From CAVOOW01 sp963697675 (GTDB taxonomy: Bacteria; Actinomycetota; Actinomycetes; JACCUZ01): a stretch of DNA of 64,000 nucleotides. Shown here piece by piece: positions 27,535-36,508 of the stretch. The notes beneath the pieces are model-generated. The model was given only the letters and a program-made list of their open reading frames with translations. It made no database searches and was not told where the DNA came from. Where the stretch lies: contig CAVOOW010000007.1 of assembly GCA_963697675.1 (NCBI GenBank), forward strand, positions 186,001 to 250,000, in the 5' to 3' direction. Position 1 is the stretch's first letter, and the number at the start of each line of letters is the position of its first letter. Position numbers and translations under genes: made by a program.

Positions 27535-28512
27535 TTGCGGCTGATCTTCGCTGGCACCCCCGCCACTGCGGTCCCCTCGCTCGACGCGCTGCTGGCCTCT
27601 CGCCACGATGTCGTCGCGGTGCTCACCCGGCCGGACGCGCCCGCCGGACGAGGCCGCCGGCTGACGCCGTCCCCGGCCGCGACCCGGGCCGAAGAGGCGG
27701 GCATCGAGGTGATCAAGGCCTCGAAGCTGCGCGACCCGGACCTGCTCGACCGGCTGCGCGCCCTGTCGCCCGACGCCGCGGCGATCGTGGCCTACGGCGC
27801 CCTCGTACCCCCGGACGCCCTTGCCATCCCACCGCTCGGCTGGGTCAACCTGCACTTCTCGCTGCTCCCGGCCTGGCGCGGAGCCGCTCCCGTGCAGCAC
27901 GCGCTGCTGCACGGAGACGACGTCACCGGCGCAACGACGTTCCGGCTCGACGAGGGGCTCGACACCGGGCCGGTGCTCGGCGTGCTCACCGAAGCGGTTC
28001 GCCCGCGCGACACGACCGGCGACCTGTTGGACCGGCTGGCCCACGCCGGCGCGGGCCTGCTGGTCGCCACCCTCGATGCCCTCGAACGTGGCGAGATCAA
28101 CCCCGAGCCGCAGCCGGCCGAGGGCGTGTCCCTCGCGCCCAAGCTCACCCGCGACGACGCACGCGTCGACTGGTCCGCACCCGCCTTCCACGTCGATCGG
28201 CAGGTACGAGCGTGCACGCCGGCGCCAGGAGCGTGGACGACCTGGGGCGGGGAACACATCGGGCTCGGCCCTGTCGCTGTGCTCGATGTCGCCGCGTCGA
28301 CCCAGTCCGCCGGGCAGCAGCCGCTCTCGGCCGAGCAGGCTCTCCCGGCCGGAGCCGGCGAGGTGCGCGTGGCGCGTAACCAGGTCCTGGTGGGGTGCGG
28401 TGACGGCAAGGTCGTCCGGCTCGGTGAGGTGCGCCCGCCGGGCAAGCGTGCGATGGCCGCGGACGCATGGGCCCGTGGTGTGCGGGACCTCGACGGCGCG
28501 CGGTTCGCCTGA
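27535..28512 (+). CDS. fmt: Methionyl-tRNA formyltransferase
   Basis: Formylates initiator Met-tRNA with 10-formyl-THF. TTG start at 27535, right at the conserved N-terminus RLIFAGTPATAVPSLDALL. Catalytic signature VNLHFSLLPAWRGAAPVQHAL with the essential His and later Asp (GLDTGPVL). C-terminal tRNA-binding domain follows. 325 residues. The C-terminal part (about residues 225-300) is somewhat longer than usual, with Ala/Gln-rich segments. The stop overlaps the rsmB start. Confidence 0.96.
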   Translation: MRLIFAGTPATAVPSLDALLASRHDVVAVLTRPDAPAGRGRRLTPSPAATRAEEAGIEVIKASKLRDPDLLDRLRALSPDAAAIVAYGALVPPDALAIPPLGWVNLHFSLLPAWRGAAPVQHALLHGDDVTGATTFRLDEGLDTGPVLGVLTEAVRPRDTTGDLLDRLAHAGAGLLVATLDALERGEINPEPQPAEGVSLAPKLTRDDARVDWSAPAFHVDRQVRACTPAPGAWTTWGGEHIGLGPVAVLDVAASTQSAGQQPLSAEQALPAGAGEVRVARNQVLVGCGDGKVVRLGEVRPPGKRAMAADAWARGVRDLDGARFA

Positions 28513-29903
28513 TGGCGGACAAGCCACGATCCGGCGCGGCCCAGCGACGGCCGCGCCCCGGGCGCCGACCGCAGCCAGACGCGCCGCGGCGGGTCGCGTT
28601 CGACCTGCTGCGCGCCGTCGACGAGCGTGACGCCTATGCCAACCTGACGATGCCCGGGCTGCTGGCAGCGCGGTCGCTGCACGGCCGGGACGCGGCGTTC
28701 GCGACCGAGCTCGGCTACGGGACCCTGCGGGGACGCGGCACCTATGACGCCGTGCTCGCGACGTGTGTCGACCGGCCGCTGGACGCCGTCGACGCCTCGG
28801 TGCTGGACGTGCTGCGCCTCGGCGCCCACCAGCTGCTGGCGATGCGGGTGCCCAGCCATGCGGCCGTCGGTGCGACGGTCGAACTGGCTCGCGCGGTGCT
28901 GGGCGAAGGCCGCGCCAAGTTCGTCAACGCTGTGCTCCGGCGGGTGTCCGCCGATGACCTCACCACCTGGGTGGCGCGCGTGGCGCCTCCGTACGACGAA
29001 GACCCCATCGGCAACCTCGCGCTGTCCCACTCGCACCCCCGCTGGATCGTGTCCGCCTTCCGCGACTCGCTCGGGGGCTCCCTCGACGCGACGGCGGCGC
29101 TGCTGGCGGCCGACAACGTGGCGCCGACCGTGACGTTGGTGGCCCGGCCGGGCAGGTCGACGGTCGACGAGCTCGTCGCGGCCGGCGCGGAACGGGCGCG
29201 ATGGTCGCCGGTCGCGGCGGTGCTGCCCGGCGGGGACCCCGGTGACCTGGCCGCCGTCCGGGACGGCCGGGCCGCGGTGCAGGACGAGGGCAGCCAGCTC
29301 GTCGCGCTGGCGCTCACTCACGCGGTCATCGACGGGCGCGACGAACGGTGGCTCGACCTGTGCGCCGGTCCCGGCGGCAAGGCAGGGTTGCTGGGTGCCG
29401 TCGCCCGCGACCGTGGCGCCCGACTGGTCGCGAACGAAGTGTCCGCGACGCGGGCCGAGCTGGTCCGGCGTACGGCGGGGTCCGACGCCGACGTCGTCGT
29501 GGCCGACGGCCGGCGCCCGCCCTGGCCGGAAGCCACCTTTGACCGGGTGCTGGTCGACGCGCCGTGCACCGGGCTGGGTGCGCTGCGCCGCCGGCCCGAG
29601 GCGCGCTGGCGTCGGCGTCCCGAGGACATCCCGCTGCTGCGCGGTCTGCAGCAGGACCTGCTCGTGTCGGGGCTGCGGTCGGTGCGCCCCGGCGGCGTCG
29701 TCGCCTATGTCACGTGCAGCCCGCACCTGGCGGAGACCCGAGTCGTGGTCGACGACGTGCTGCGCAGCGGTGGTGCCGAGCGGATCGACGCGCGCGACCT
29801 GCTGCCCGGCGTGCCCGACCTGGGCGACGGCCCGGACGTCCAGCTCTGGCCGCACGTCCACGGCACCGACGCGATGTACCTCGCCGTCCTCCGCAAGCAC
29901 TAA
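28512..29903 (+). CDS. rsmB: 16S rRNA (cytosine-967 C5)-methyltransferase family protein
   Basis: N-terminal NusB-like RNA-binding domain (RRVAFDLLRAVDERDAYANL) and a C-terminal SAM-dependent domain with motif I WLDLCAGPGGKAGLLGAVA. The two catalytic cysteines are in VDAPCTGLGALRRRPEARWRR and YVTCSPHLAET. 463 residues with the ATG at 28512. Translationally coupled to fmt, as in most bacteria. A 76-bp dispersed repeat begins 42 bases after the stop. Confidence 0.95.
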   Translation: MADKPRSGAAQRRPRPGRRPQPDAPRRVAFDLLRAVDERDAYANLTMPGLLAARSLHGRDAAFATELGYGTLRGRGTYDAVLATCVDRPLDAVDASVLDVLRLGAHQLLAMRVPSHAAVGATVELARAVLGEGRAKFVNAVLRRVSADDLTTWVARVAPPYDEDPIGNLALSHSHPRWIVSAFRDSLGGSLDATAALLAADNVAPTVTLVARPGRSTVDELVAAGAERARWSPVAAVLPGGDPGDLAAVRDGRAAVQDEGSQLVALALTHAVIDGRDERWLDLCAGPGGKAGLLGAVARDRGARLVANEVSATRAELVRRTAGSDADVVVADGRRPPWPEATFDRVLVDAPCTGLGALRRRPEARWRRRPEDIPLLRGLQQDLLVSGLRSVRPGGVVAYVTCSPHLAETRVVVDDVLRSGGAERIDARDLLPGVPDLGDGPDVQLWPHVHGTDAMYLAVLRKH

Positions 29904-29945
29904 CCCAACCTCAACCCCCAACCTTCAACAACTCAACCAACCTTC

Positions 29946-30021
29946 AAAGTCGATCATGCACAACCTGGGGAGTCGCGCATCGCCGCAGGTCAGCGCCCCG
30001 AAAACCCAAGTCGATCATGCA
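29946..30021 (+). repeat. 76-bp dispersed repeat, copy A
   Basis: Starts with AAAGTCGATCATGCA and ends with AAGTCGATCATGCA in the same orientation; the middle contains CGCAGGTCAGCGC. Identical layout and length in copies at 30850-30925 (inverted) and 37005-37080. Lies between the convergent ends of rsmB and rpe. Confidence 0.88.
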
Positions 30022-30062
30022 GTAACCGACACGCGGGTTTGCGAAGCAGTCACCACCCGGAC

Positions 30063-30749
30063 TCAGTGCTGAGACCACCACGCCGACGTCGTCGCCGACT
30101 GGGCCTGCGCCCGCAGACCCTCCACCGCGGCGGCCGGGTCGTCCGCGCCGTACACCGCCGAGCCCGCGACGAAGACGTCGGCGCCGGCATCTGCGCAACG
30201 CTCGATCGTGTCGGCGGCGACTCCGCCGTCGACCTGCAGCCAGAGGTCAAGATCGCGGTCCTTGGCGAGCTCGCGGGCCCGGCGGATCTTCGGGAGCACG
30301 ACGTCGAGGAACGACTGGCCCCCGAAGCCGGGCTCGACGGTCATCAGCAGCAGCATGTCGAGCTCGCTGAGCAGGTCGGCGTACGGCTCGACCGCCGTCG
30401 CCGGCTTGAGCGCCATGCCCGCGCGAGCACCGAGCGCACGCAGGTCGCGGGCGAGCCGCACCGGCGCGGCGCAGGCCTCGACGTGGAAGGTGACGCTGCG
30501 TGCACCCGCCTCGGCATAGCCGGGGGCCCAGCGGTCCACGTCCTCGATCATCAGGTGGACGTCCAACGGCAGGGCGCTGACCGCCACGAGCCGCTCGACG
30601 ACAGGCTGGCCGAGCGTCAGGTTGGGTACGAAGTGGTTGTCCATCACGTCGACGTGCACCCAGTCGGCCGTCGGCGCGATGCGCGCGATCTCGCCGGCGA
30701 GGTCGGAGAAGTCGGCCGCCAGGATGCTCGGAGAGATCTGCACGCCCAC
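30063..30749 (-). CDS. rpe: Ribulose-phosphate 3-epimerase
   Basis: Interconverts ribulose 5-phosphate and xylulose 5-phosphate in the pentose phosphate pathway. TIM barrel with metal and catalytic motifs SILAADFSDLAGE, WVHVDVMDNHFVPNLT, LDVHLMIED, TVEPGFGGQSF and LQVDGGVA. The open frame runs up to 30854, but family members begin near ISPSILAAD, so I take the GTG at 30749 (or 30743). Inverted copies of the 76-bp repeat flank it on both sides. Confidence 0.94.
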   Translation of the reverse strand: MGVQISPSILAADFSDLAGEIARIAPTADWVHVDVMDNHFVPNLTLGQPVVERLVAVSALPLDVHLMIEDVDRWAPGYAEAGARSVTFHVEACAAPVRLARDLRALGARAGMALKPATAVEPYADLLSELDMLLLMTVEPGFGGQSFLDVVLPKIRRARELAKDRDLDLWLQVDGGVAADTIERCADAGADVFVAGSAVYGADDPAAAVEGLRAQAQSATTSAWWSQH

Positions 30750-30849
30750 GGCCGGGGAGTCTAGTGCGGCACGGGCCGCGGCTCGGCCAGGCCAGGAGCC
30801 GACCCGGCAAGGCCGTCGATCATGCGCCGCAGTCGCCGCTGTCAAGTCC

Positions 30850-30925
30850 TGCATGATCGATTTGGATTCTCGAGGCTCTGACCTGCGGCGATACAGGCGA
30901 TGTCAGAAGCTGCATGATCGACTTT
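30850..30925 (-). repeat. 76-bp dispersed repeat, copy B (inverted)
   Basis: Reverse complement of copy A: TGCATGATCGATTT at 30850 and TGCATGATCGACTTT at 30911-30925 bound a 76-base unit with ACCTGCGGCGAT in the middle. One base differs in the left terminal repeat. It lies 24 bases beyond the end of the anti-sigma gene and about 100 bases upstream of rpe, so copies A and B bracket rpe as a 980-base inverted pair. A further partial GTCGATCATGC lies at about 30814. Confidence 0.85.
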
Positions 30926-30948
30926 GAAATGAGGGGCGGGCAGAAGGG

Positions 30949-31656
30949 TCAGGAGGCGAGGCGGCCGCGGACGACGCTGTTGCCCGAGTGGGCAGGGTTG
31001 CCGTCGGCCGGCTCGATGGACACGTCCACCACGGGATAGGTGGAGATGTTCACCCCCGGCGGCAGCGCGAACCGGCCGTGGGTGCCGCGCAGCAGCCCGA
31101 GCGACACCAGCTTCTTCCCGTCCGCGTCCAGCAGCCAGACCTCGTAGAACCCGTTGACCGGCCCGAGCCCGGACACGTCGATGTCCAGCGCCCGCCGCGC
31201 ACCCACGTCGACCACCGACGCCGTACCCGATCCGCTGTGCGCGGGCAACGGGGCGAGCGACGCGCGTGCCACGACCGTCGTCGGGGCGCCCCCACCCGAC
31301 ACCGCTGCGACGATGCCGAGGGTCGCCAGCGCACCAATGAGCGCGGCCGCCACCGAGGCCGCCACCAGCGCGCGCCACGACGGCCCGCGCCGAGGAACAG
31401 CAACAACGAGGGGTACGTCGACTGTGGTCCCCGAGAGACCGAGCTCCTCCGCGACGCGCTCCCACACCGCAGCAGGTGGGGCTGACGGCCGGTCCGCGGG
31501 CTCGACGGAACGGCTCGCGGTCACGACAGCCCGCAGCTGGTCGAGCTCGCTCTGGCAGTGGGCACAGTCCGCCAGATGCGCGACGTCGGACGAGGACCCG
31601 ACCGACTCGCCGAGCGCGAGCAGGGCCAGGACGTCAGGATCGCAGTGCTGTGGCAC
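30949..31656 (-). CDS. RskA-type anti-sigma factor
   Basis: Membrane protein that holds the adjacent sigma factor inactive. 235 residues: cytoplasmic zinc anti-sigma domain with the HxxxCxxC core (HLADCAHC, about residues 27-34), one membrane segment (about 94-118, VAASVAAALIGALATLGIVA), and an extracytoplasmic RskA_C domain (FYEVWLLDADGKKLVSLGLL, VDVSIEPADG). Its start overlaps the sigma gene's end by 23 bases, so the two are co-expressed. Regulated proteolysis of such proteins releases the sigma factor; the signal is unknown. Confidence 0.92.
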   Translation of the reverse strand: MPQHCDPDVLALLALGESVGSSSDVAHLADCAHCQSELDQLRAVVTASRSVEPADRPSAPPAAVWERVAEELGLSGTTVDVPLVVAVPRRGPSWRALVAASVAAALIGALATLGIVAAVSGGGAPTTVVARASLAPLPAHSGSGTASVVDVGARRALDIDVSGLGPVNGFYEVWLLDADGKKLVSLGLLRGTHGRFALPPGVNISTYPVVDVSIEPADGNPAHSGNSVVRGRLAS

Positions 31657-32239
31657 CGTCCACCTCCATCCTCGCCCGCAGGCGCTGCAGCGACCGGCGG
31701 ATGTGGCTCTTGACCGTGCCGAGCGGCAGGCTCAGCAGGCTGGCGATCTGCGTGTGCGTCAGGTCGTCGTAGAACGCCAGTGTCACGATGCGACGCGCGG
31801 GCTCGTCCAGCCGGGCCAGCTCGTCGGCGATCAGCACCCGGGCGGTGACGGCATCGACGGGCGACGGCGCCGGATCAGGATCGAGCACCCGCTGGGCGGC
31901 GTCCACCCGTCGGCGTTCCCGCTCGTGGGCCGCCCACCGGTCGGCGACCTTGTTGCGGGTGATGCCGATCAGCCACGCAGGCAGGCTGCCGGCTTGTGGA
32001 TTGAATCCGCGGTGACCCCGCCAGGCCGCCACGAAGACCTGCTGCGTCACGTCCTCGGCATCCTCACGGTTGCCCAGGGTGCGCAACGCGATGGTGAAGA
32101 CCAGCGGCGACCAACGCCCGTAGACCCGGCTCAACGCCCCCTCGTCCCCCGAGCCGAACCCGGCCTCGAGGTCATGGTCGCGTTCGTCGGGCACGGGCCG
32201 CAACTGCGGCTGCGGGTCCGGCGGCTCGGCCCCCGTCAT
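31634..32239 (-). CDS. ECF RNA polymerase sigma factor, SigK-like
   Basis: 201 residues from the ATG at 32239; the frame is open further upstream but that part has no sigma features. Region 2 is RWSPLVFTIALRTLGNREDAEDVTQQVFVAAWRG with the -10-binding residues, region 4 is RIVTLAFYDDLTHTQIASLL followed by LPLGTVKSHIRRSLQRLR. Partner of the RskA-type anti-sigma gene downstream. In Mycobacterium the SigK/RskA pair controls secreted antigens; targets here are unknown. Divergent from the riboflavin operon. Confidence 0.92.
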   Translation of the reverse strand: MTGAEPPDPQPQLRPVPDERDHDLEAGFGSGDEGALSRVYGRWSPLVFTIALRTLGNREDAEDVTQQVFVAAWRGHRGFNPQAGSLPAWLIGITRNKVADRWAAHERERRRVDAAQRVLDPDPAPSPVDAVTARVLIADELARLDEPARRIVTLAFYDDLTHTQIASLLSLPLGTVKSHIRRSLQRLRARMEVDGATALRS

Positions 32240-32436
32240 CGCTGCTCCCCCTGGCTGGCCGGTCGATCCTCGCGGGCCTCTCGGCGGTCGAAACGCCACG
32301 CTTGCACGACCGCCTCTCGATTGATGCCGCGGTGAGTCGCGCGTCAAACCAACTTCTGCGCGAGACCGCCATCCGGATGCACCTCCCCGGCACCTGCGTG
32401 GTCGTGGCACAATTGACGGGCAAGACAGCATTAGAT

Positions 32437-32572
32437 GCGTGCTCCGGGGTCGGTGCAATTCCGAGCCGGCGGTGACAGTCCGCGACCCGGCGACAGGCGG
32501 CAACGCCCGTGGCCGGTTGACCTGGTGGAACTCCGGGACCGACGGTGAAAGTCCGGATGGGAGGCAGCACGC
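32437..32572 (+). promoter_or_regulatory. FMN riboswitch (RFN element)
   Basis: All conserved RFN blocks are present in order: GGGGTCGGTGCAATTCCGA, GCCGGCGGTGACAGTCCGCG, GGTTGACCTGGTGGAACTCC, GACCGACGGTGAAAGTCCGG and ATGGGAGGCAGCAC. The closing stem pairs GCGTGCT at 32437 with AGCACGC at 32566-32572. It stands 116 bases before ribD. Binding of FMN should lower expression of the riboflavin genes and of the transporter behind them. Confidence 0.96.
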
Positions 32573-32688
32573 CGGGTGTCGTCGGGCTGCGTGGCGACGG
32601 TTGTCGTCCGCCGTGGCGCGAGGCGCCCGCCGTCGGCGACTCGTCGGCCAAACCCGGAGCGCGCTCGAGACCGAGCAGGAGAGCGCCC

Positions 32689-33764
32689 GTGGCCAGCCCG
32701 ACCGAGATCGCGGCGATGCACCGCGCCATCAGGCTGGCCGCCCGCGGGATGGCGAGCACGCGACCCAACCCCGTCGTCGGCAGCGTCGTGCTCGACCCGG
32801 CTGGTGCTGTCGTGGGGGAGGGCTGGCACCAGCGTCCGGGCGGTGACCACGCGGAGGTGCGCGCCCTCGCGGACGCCGGCGAACGCGCCCGCGGCGGCAC
32901 CGTCGTCGTGACGCTCGAGCCGTGCAACCACACCGGCCGCACGGGTCCGTGCGCACAAGCGTTGATCGAGGCAGGCGTACGACGTGTGGTGGTCGCTGTC
33001 GAGGACCCGACCCTGAAAGCGGGTGGGGGCACCGCGACGCTGCGCGCGGCCGGCGTCGACGTCGAGACCGGGGTGCTGGCGGCTGCGGCGGAGGCCGGCA
33101 ACGTGCGCTGGCTGACCGCGGTGCGCCGCGGCCGTCCCTGGGTCGTGTGGAAGGTGGCCGCGACCCTGGACGGCCGGGTGGCCGCAGCCGACGGCACCAG
33201 CCGCTGGATCTCCAGCCCCGAGTCGCGGGCGGACACCCACGCGCTGCGTGCGACCTGTGACGTGATCATCGCCGGCTCGGGCACCGTCCTGGCCGACGAC
33301 CCGGCGCTGACCGTGCGCGACAGGGACGGACAACCCGCTGCCCGACCAGCCGCTGCGGGTGGTCGTGGACACGTTCGGCCGCACACCGGCCACCGCGCGG
33401 GTGCGCGACGACTCTGCTGAGACGTGGATCGCCACCGCCGCCGAGGTGGGTGCCGACGAGAGCGGCTGCGTCGACCTCGACCGCGCTGCTGCACGAGCTG
33501 CAACGCCGCGGCCACGTCGTCGCGCTGCTCGAGGGCGGGCCGCGCCTGGCGGGCTCGTTCCTGCGCGCCGGGCTCGTCGACGAGTTCGTCGCCTACCTCG
33601 CTCCGACCCTGCTCGGAGCCGGCAGGCCGGCCCTCGACGGCACGGGGGTCGCGACACTCGCCGACGCGCTGGCGCTGGACATCCTCGACGTACGACGCGT
33701 CGGCCCCGACGTACGGATCTCGGGCCGCCCACGCCCGCTCGCACTCACCCCGGAGGTGGTCTGA
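32689..33764 (+). CDS. ribD: Riboflavin biosynthesis deaminase/reductase, frameshifted
   Basis: Bifunctional: deaminates and then reduces the pyrimidine intermediate made from GTP. GTG start at 32689 after GCAGGAGAG. The deaminase half has zinc motif DHAEVRAL and TVVVTLEPCNHTGRTGPC. The reductase half begins WKVAATLDGRVAAADGTSRW and continues in two other frames (LRVVVDTFGRTPATAR; LLEGGPRLAGSFL). Frame changes lie near 33330 and 33480. Corrected length about 358 residues, typical. Likely sequencing errors, since the rest of the operon is intact. Confidence 0.92.
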
Positions 33765-33765
33765 C

Positions 33766-34416
33766 GTGTTCACCGGCATCGTCGAGGAGCTCGGTCAGGT
33801 GGCCGAGATCGTCGAACTGGGCGACAGCGTCCGACTGGGGCTGCGCGGGCCTACCGTCACGTCCGACGCGCACGCCGGCGACTCGATCTCGGTCAACGGT
33901 GTGTGCCTGACCGTGGTGACGAACGACGACGGTGTCTTCACCGCGGACGTGATGCGCGAGACCCTCGACCGCAGCTCGCTCGGCGCGCTCGCCGTGGGAT
34001 CGCCGGTCAACCTGGAACGTCCGACGGTGCTCGGCGGTCGCCTGGGTGGTCATCTCGTGCAAGGCCACGTCGACGGCGTGGGCCGCTTGCTGTCCCGCAC
34101 GTCCTCCGACCACTGGGACCTGCTCGCGATCTCGTTGCCCGCTGAACTCGCCCGCTATGTCGTCGAGAAGGGATCGATCACCGTCGACGGTGTCTCGCTG
34201 ACCGTCGTGTCGGTCGGCGACGACCGCTTCAGCGTCAGCCTGATCCCCACGACGCTGGCCCTCACGACCCTGGGCAGCAAGGGGCCGGGCGACCCGGTCA
34301 ACCTCGAGGTCGACGTCATCGCGAAGTACGTCGAGCGGCTGATGGCCCTCGACCACATCCCGAGCAGCACCACCCCCATCACGCCCCCCGAGACCGACCC
34401 GGAGAGCCCCTCATGA
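33766..34416 (+). CDS. ribE: Riboflavin synthase, alpha subunit
   Basis: Dismutates two lumazines into riboflavin. The GTG at 33766 gives the strictly conserved N-terminus MFTGIVEELG; the frame upstream lies over ribD and is ignored. 216 residues with two lumazine-binding repeats, each with a GDSISVNGVCLTVV or GSITVDGVSLTVV motif, and GHLVQGHVDG in between. Short acidic C-terminal tail. Stop overlaps the next start by four bases. Confidence 0.96.
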   Translation: MFTGIVEELGQVAEIVELGDSVRLGLRGPTVTSDAHAGDSISVNGVCLTVVTNDDGVFTADVMRETLDRSSLGALAVGSPVNLERPTVLGGRLGGHLVQGHVDGVGRLLSRTSSDHWDLLAISLPAELARYVVEKGSITVDGVSLTVVSVGDDRFSVSLIPTTLALTTLGSKGPGDPVNLEVDVIAKYVERLMALDHIPSSTTPITPPETDPESPS

Positions 34417-35123
34417 GCATGTTCACCACCCTGTACGACGCCCATCTGACCATCAGCGGTCACGAGATCACCTGGCGGGAGATCATCGGCAACGGCTTCG
34501 GTCTCGCGTCGGCCGTGGGCGGCATGCGCCGGCGCGTGTGGGCGTGGCCGGTCGGCATCGTCGGCAACGTCCTGCTGTTCACCGTCTTCGTCTTCACCGC
34601 GGCAGATGGCGAGCACAGCGGGCCGCTCTACGGTCAGGCCGCCCGTCAGGTCTTCTTCATCCTCGTGTCGGTCTACGGCTGGTGGCGCTGGCACCGGAAC
34701 CGCCGCACCGGCTCGGGCGCACCGGCGGTGGTGCCGCGCTGGGCCACGGGCACGGAGCGTCTGGCGTACGTCGTCGGCGGGCTGGCCGCCGTCGGGTTGT
34801 GCTTCGTCGTCTTCCGCGAGGTAGGGGCCGGCTGGCCGGCACCGACCTGGTACTACTGGGCCGACTCGTGGATCTTCGTCGGCTCGATGCTCGCGACCTA
34901 TGCGATGGCCCGGGGCTGGGTCGACTTCTGGCTGATCTGGATCGCGGTTGACCTCGTCGGCGTGCCCGAGCTGCTGCACTTCAAGTTCTACCCGTCGGCG
35001 GTGCTCTACGGCATCTACGGCGTGTTCGTCATCTGGGGCTTCTTCACCTGGCTCCGGGTCGCCCGCACAGAGGTGGAGCCGATCGGTTCGGCCGCCCCGA
35101 GACCAGACGAGGTGCCCGCATGA
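34413..35123 (+). CDS. ribM: PnuC-family transporter, likely riboflavin transporter RibM
   Basis: Integral membrane protein of the PnuC/SWEET-like fold. 236 residues with about six or seven hydrophobic segments. PnuC motifs: REIIGNGFGLASAVGGMRRR, WAWPVGIVGNVLLF, QVFFILVSVYGWWRW, DSWIFVGSMLATYAMARGW. PnuC proteins usually carry nicotinamide riboside, but the copy inside FMN-riboswitch operons of actinomycetes (RibM/PnuX) carries riboflavin. Context here, between ribE and ribBA with four-base overlaps on both sides, supports riboflavin. Confidence 0.88.
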   Translation: MSMFTTLYDAHLTISGHEITWREIIGNGFGLASAVGGMRRRVWAWPVGIVGNVLLFTVFVFTAADGEHSGPLYGQAARQVFFILVSVYGWWRWHRNRRTGSGAPAVVPRWATGTERLAYVVGGLAAVGLCFVVFREVGAGWPAPTWYYWADSWIFVGSMLATYAMARGWVDFWLIWIAVDLVGVPELLHFKFYPSAVLYGIYGVFVIWGFFTWLRVARTEVEPIGSAAPRPDEVPA

Positions 35124-36508
35124 GCCACCCAGGCACGGACGGCCAGCCGCGCGACGCCGTACGACTGGACACGATCGAGCGCGCGATCGCGGACATCGCC
35201 GCCGGGCGGCCCGTCGTCGTCGTCGACGACGAGGACCGCGAGAACGAGGGCGACCTGGTGCTGGCGGCGGCCAAGGCGACACCGGCGCAGCTCGGCTTCA
35301 TGGTCCGGCACACGTCCGGCGTCGTGTGCGTGCCGATGGAGGGCGCCGAGCTCGACCGGCTCAAGCTGCCGCCGATGACGGCGGTCAACGAGGACCGCAA
35401 GGGCACCGCCTACTCGGTCTCGGTGGACGCGCGCGAGGGCACCACGACGGGCATCTCGGCGGCCGACCGGGCGAAGACCATCCGGGTGCTCGTCGACTCG
35501 GCCACCGAACCGCACGAGCTGACCCGGCCCGGCCATGTCTTCCCGCTCCGGTCGATGCCAGGGGGAGTGCTGGTGCGGGCAGGGCACACCGAGGCGGCTG
35601 TCGACCTGGCGCGCCTCGCGGGACTCACACCGGCGGGTGTGATCGCCGAGATCGTGAACGACGACGGCTCGATGGCCCGGCTGCCCGACCTGCGCGTGTT
35701 CGCCGACACCCACGACCTGGCGCTCGTGTCGATCGCCGACCTGATCGCCTTCCGGCGCAGCACAGAGTCGCTGGTGGAGAAGGTGGCGACGACGCGGTTG
35801 CCGACGAGGTACGGCGAGTTCGTCGCGGTCGGCTATCGCGGGCTGATCGACGGGGTCGAGCACGTCGCGCTCGTCCGCGGTCAGGTCGGCGCGGGGAAGG
35901 ACGTGCTGGTGCGGGTGCACTCCGAGTGCCTGACCGGCGACGTACTGGGCTCGCTGCGCTGCGACTGCGGCCCGCAGCTGGACGCCGCGCTGCGCACCAT
36001 CGCCGACAGCGGCCGCGGCATCGTGCTCTACATGCGCGGCCACGAAGGGCGCGGCATCGGCCTGCTGCACAAGCTCGCCGCCTACCAACTGCAGGACAAC
36101 GGCCGCGACACGGTCGACGCCAACCTCGACCTCGGGCTGCCGGCCGACGCTCGGGACTATGGGCTCGGGGCGCAGATCCTGGTCGACCTCGGAGTGCGGA
36201 CGATGCGGCTGCTCACGAACAACCCGACGAAGCGGGCGGGGCTGGAGGGCTTCGGGCTCGAGATCGTCGAGCAGGTGCCGCTCGAGGTGCACGTGACACC
36301 GGAGAACCTGCGCTATCTGCAGACCAAGCGCGACCGGATGGGCCACGACCTCGTCGGTCTGCCGGAGGCCGACGAGCCGCCGGCCACCGCGGTTCCGGCC
36401 GCCGAGGACGTCCCGGCCGCCGAGGACCTCGAGCCAGCATCGTCGTCGCCGCACGCGGCGATCCCGCCGGGCGACACCGAGCCTGCAGTCGCCGGGCCGA
36501 TCGCGTGA
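35120..36508 (+). CDS. ribBA: 3,4-DHBP synthase / GTP cyclohydrolase II
   Basis: Bifunctional entry enzyme of riboflavin synthesis. N-terminal DHBP synthase: VVVVDDEDRENEGDLVLAA, RHTSGVVCVPM, RPGHVFPLR and the HTEAAVDL His. C-terminal GTP cyclohydrolase II: zinc cysteines in ECLTGDVLGSLRCDCGPQ, and RGHEGRGIGL, TNNPTKRAGL. 462 residues; the last 50 are an Ala/Pro/Glu-rich tail not needed for either activity. Overlaps both neighbours. Confidence 0.97.
   Translation: MSHPGTDGQPRDAVRLDTIERAIADIAAGRPVVVVDDEDRENEGDLVLAAAKATPAQLGFMVRHTSGVVCVPMEGAELDRLKLPPMTAVNEDRKGTAYSVSVDAREGTTTGISAADRAKTIRVLVDSATEPHELTRPGHVFPLRSMPGGVLVRAGHTEAAVDLARLAGLTPAGVIAEIVNDDGSMARLPDLRVFADTHDLALVSIADLIAFRRSTESLVEKVATTRLPTRYGEFVAVGYRGLIDGVEHVALVRGQVGAGKDVLVRVHSECLTGDVLGSLRCDCGPQLDAALRTIADSGRGIVLYMRGHEGRGIGLLHKLAAYQLQDNGRDTVDANLDLGLPADARDYGLGAQILVDLGVRTMRLLTNNPTKRAGLEGFGLEIVEQVPLEVHVTPENLRYLQTKRDRMGHDLVGLPEADEPPATAVPAAEDVPAAEDLEPASSSPHAAIPPGDTEPAVAGPIA

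Noticed and set aside
27792..29921. 709-residue open frame on the minus strand, and similar long antisense frames (e.g. over carB, ribBA, metK)
   Set aside because: They mirror highly conserved genes on the other strand and have Arg/Pro/His-rich low-complexity products, as expected for shadows in GC-rich DNA.
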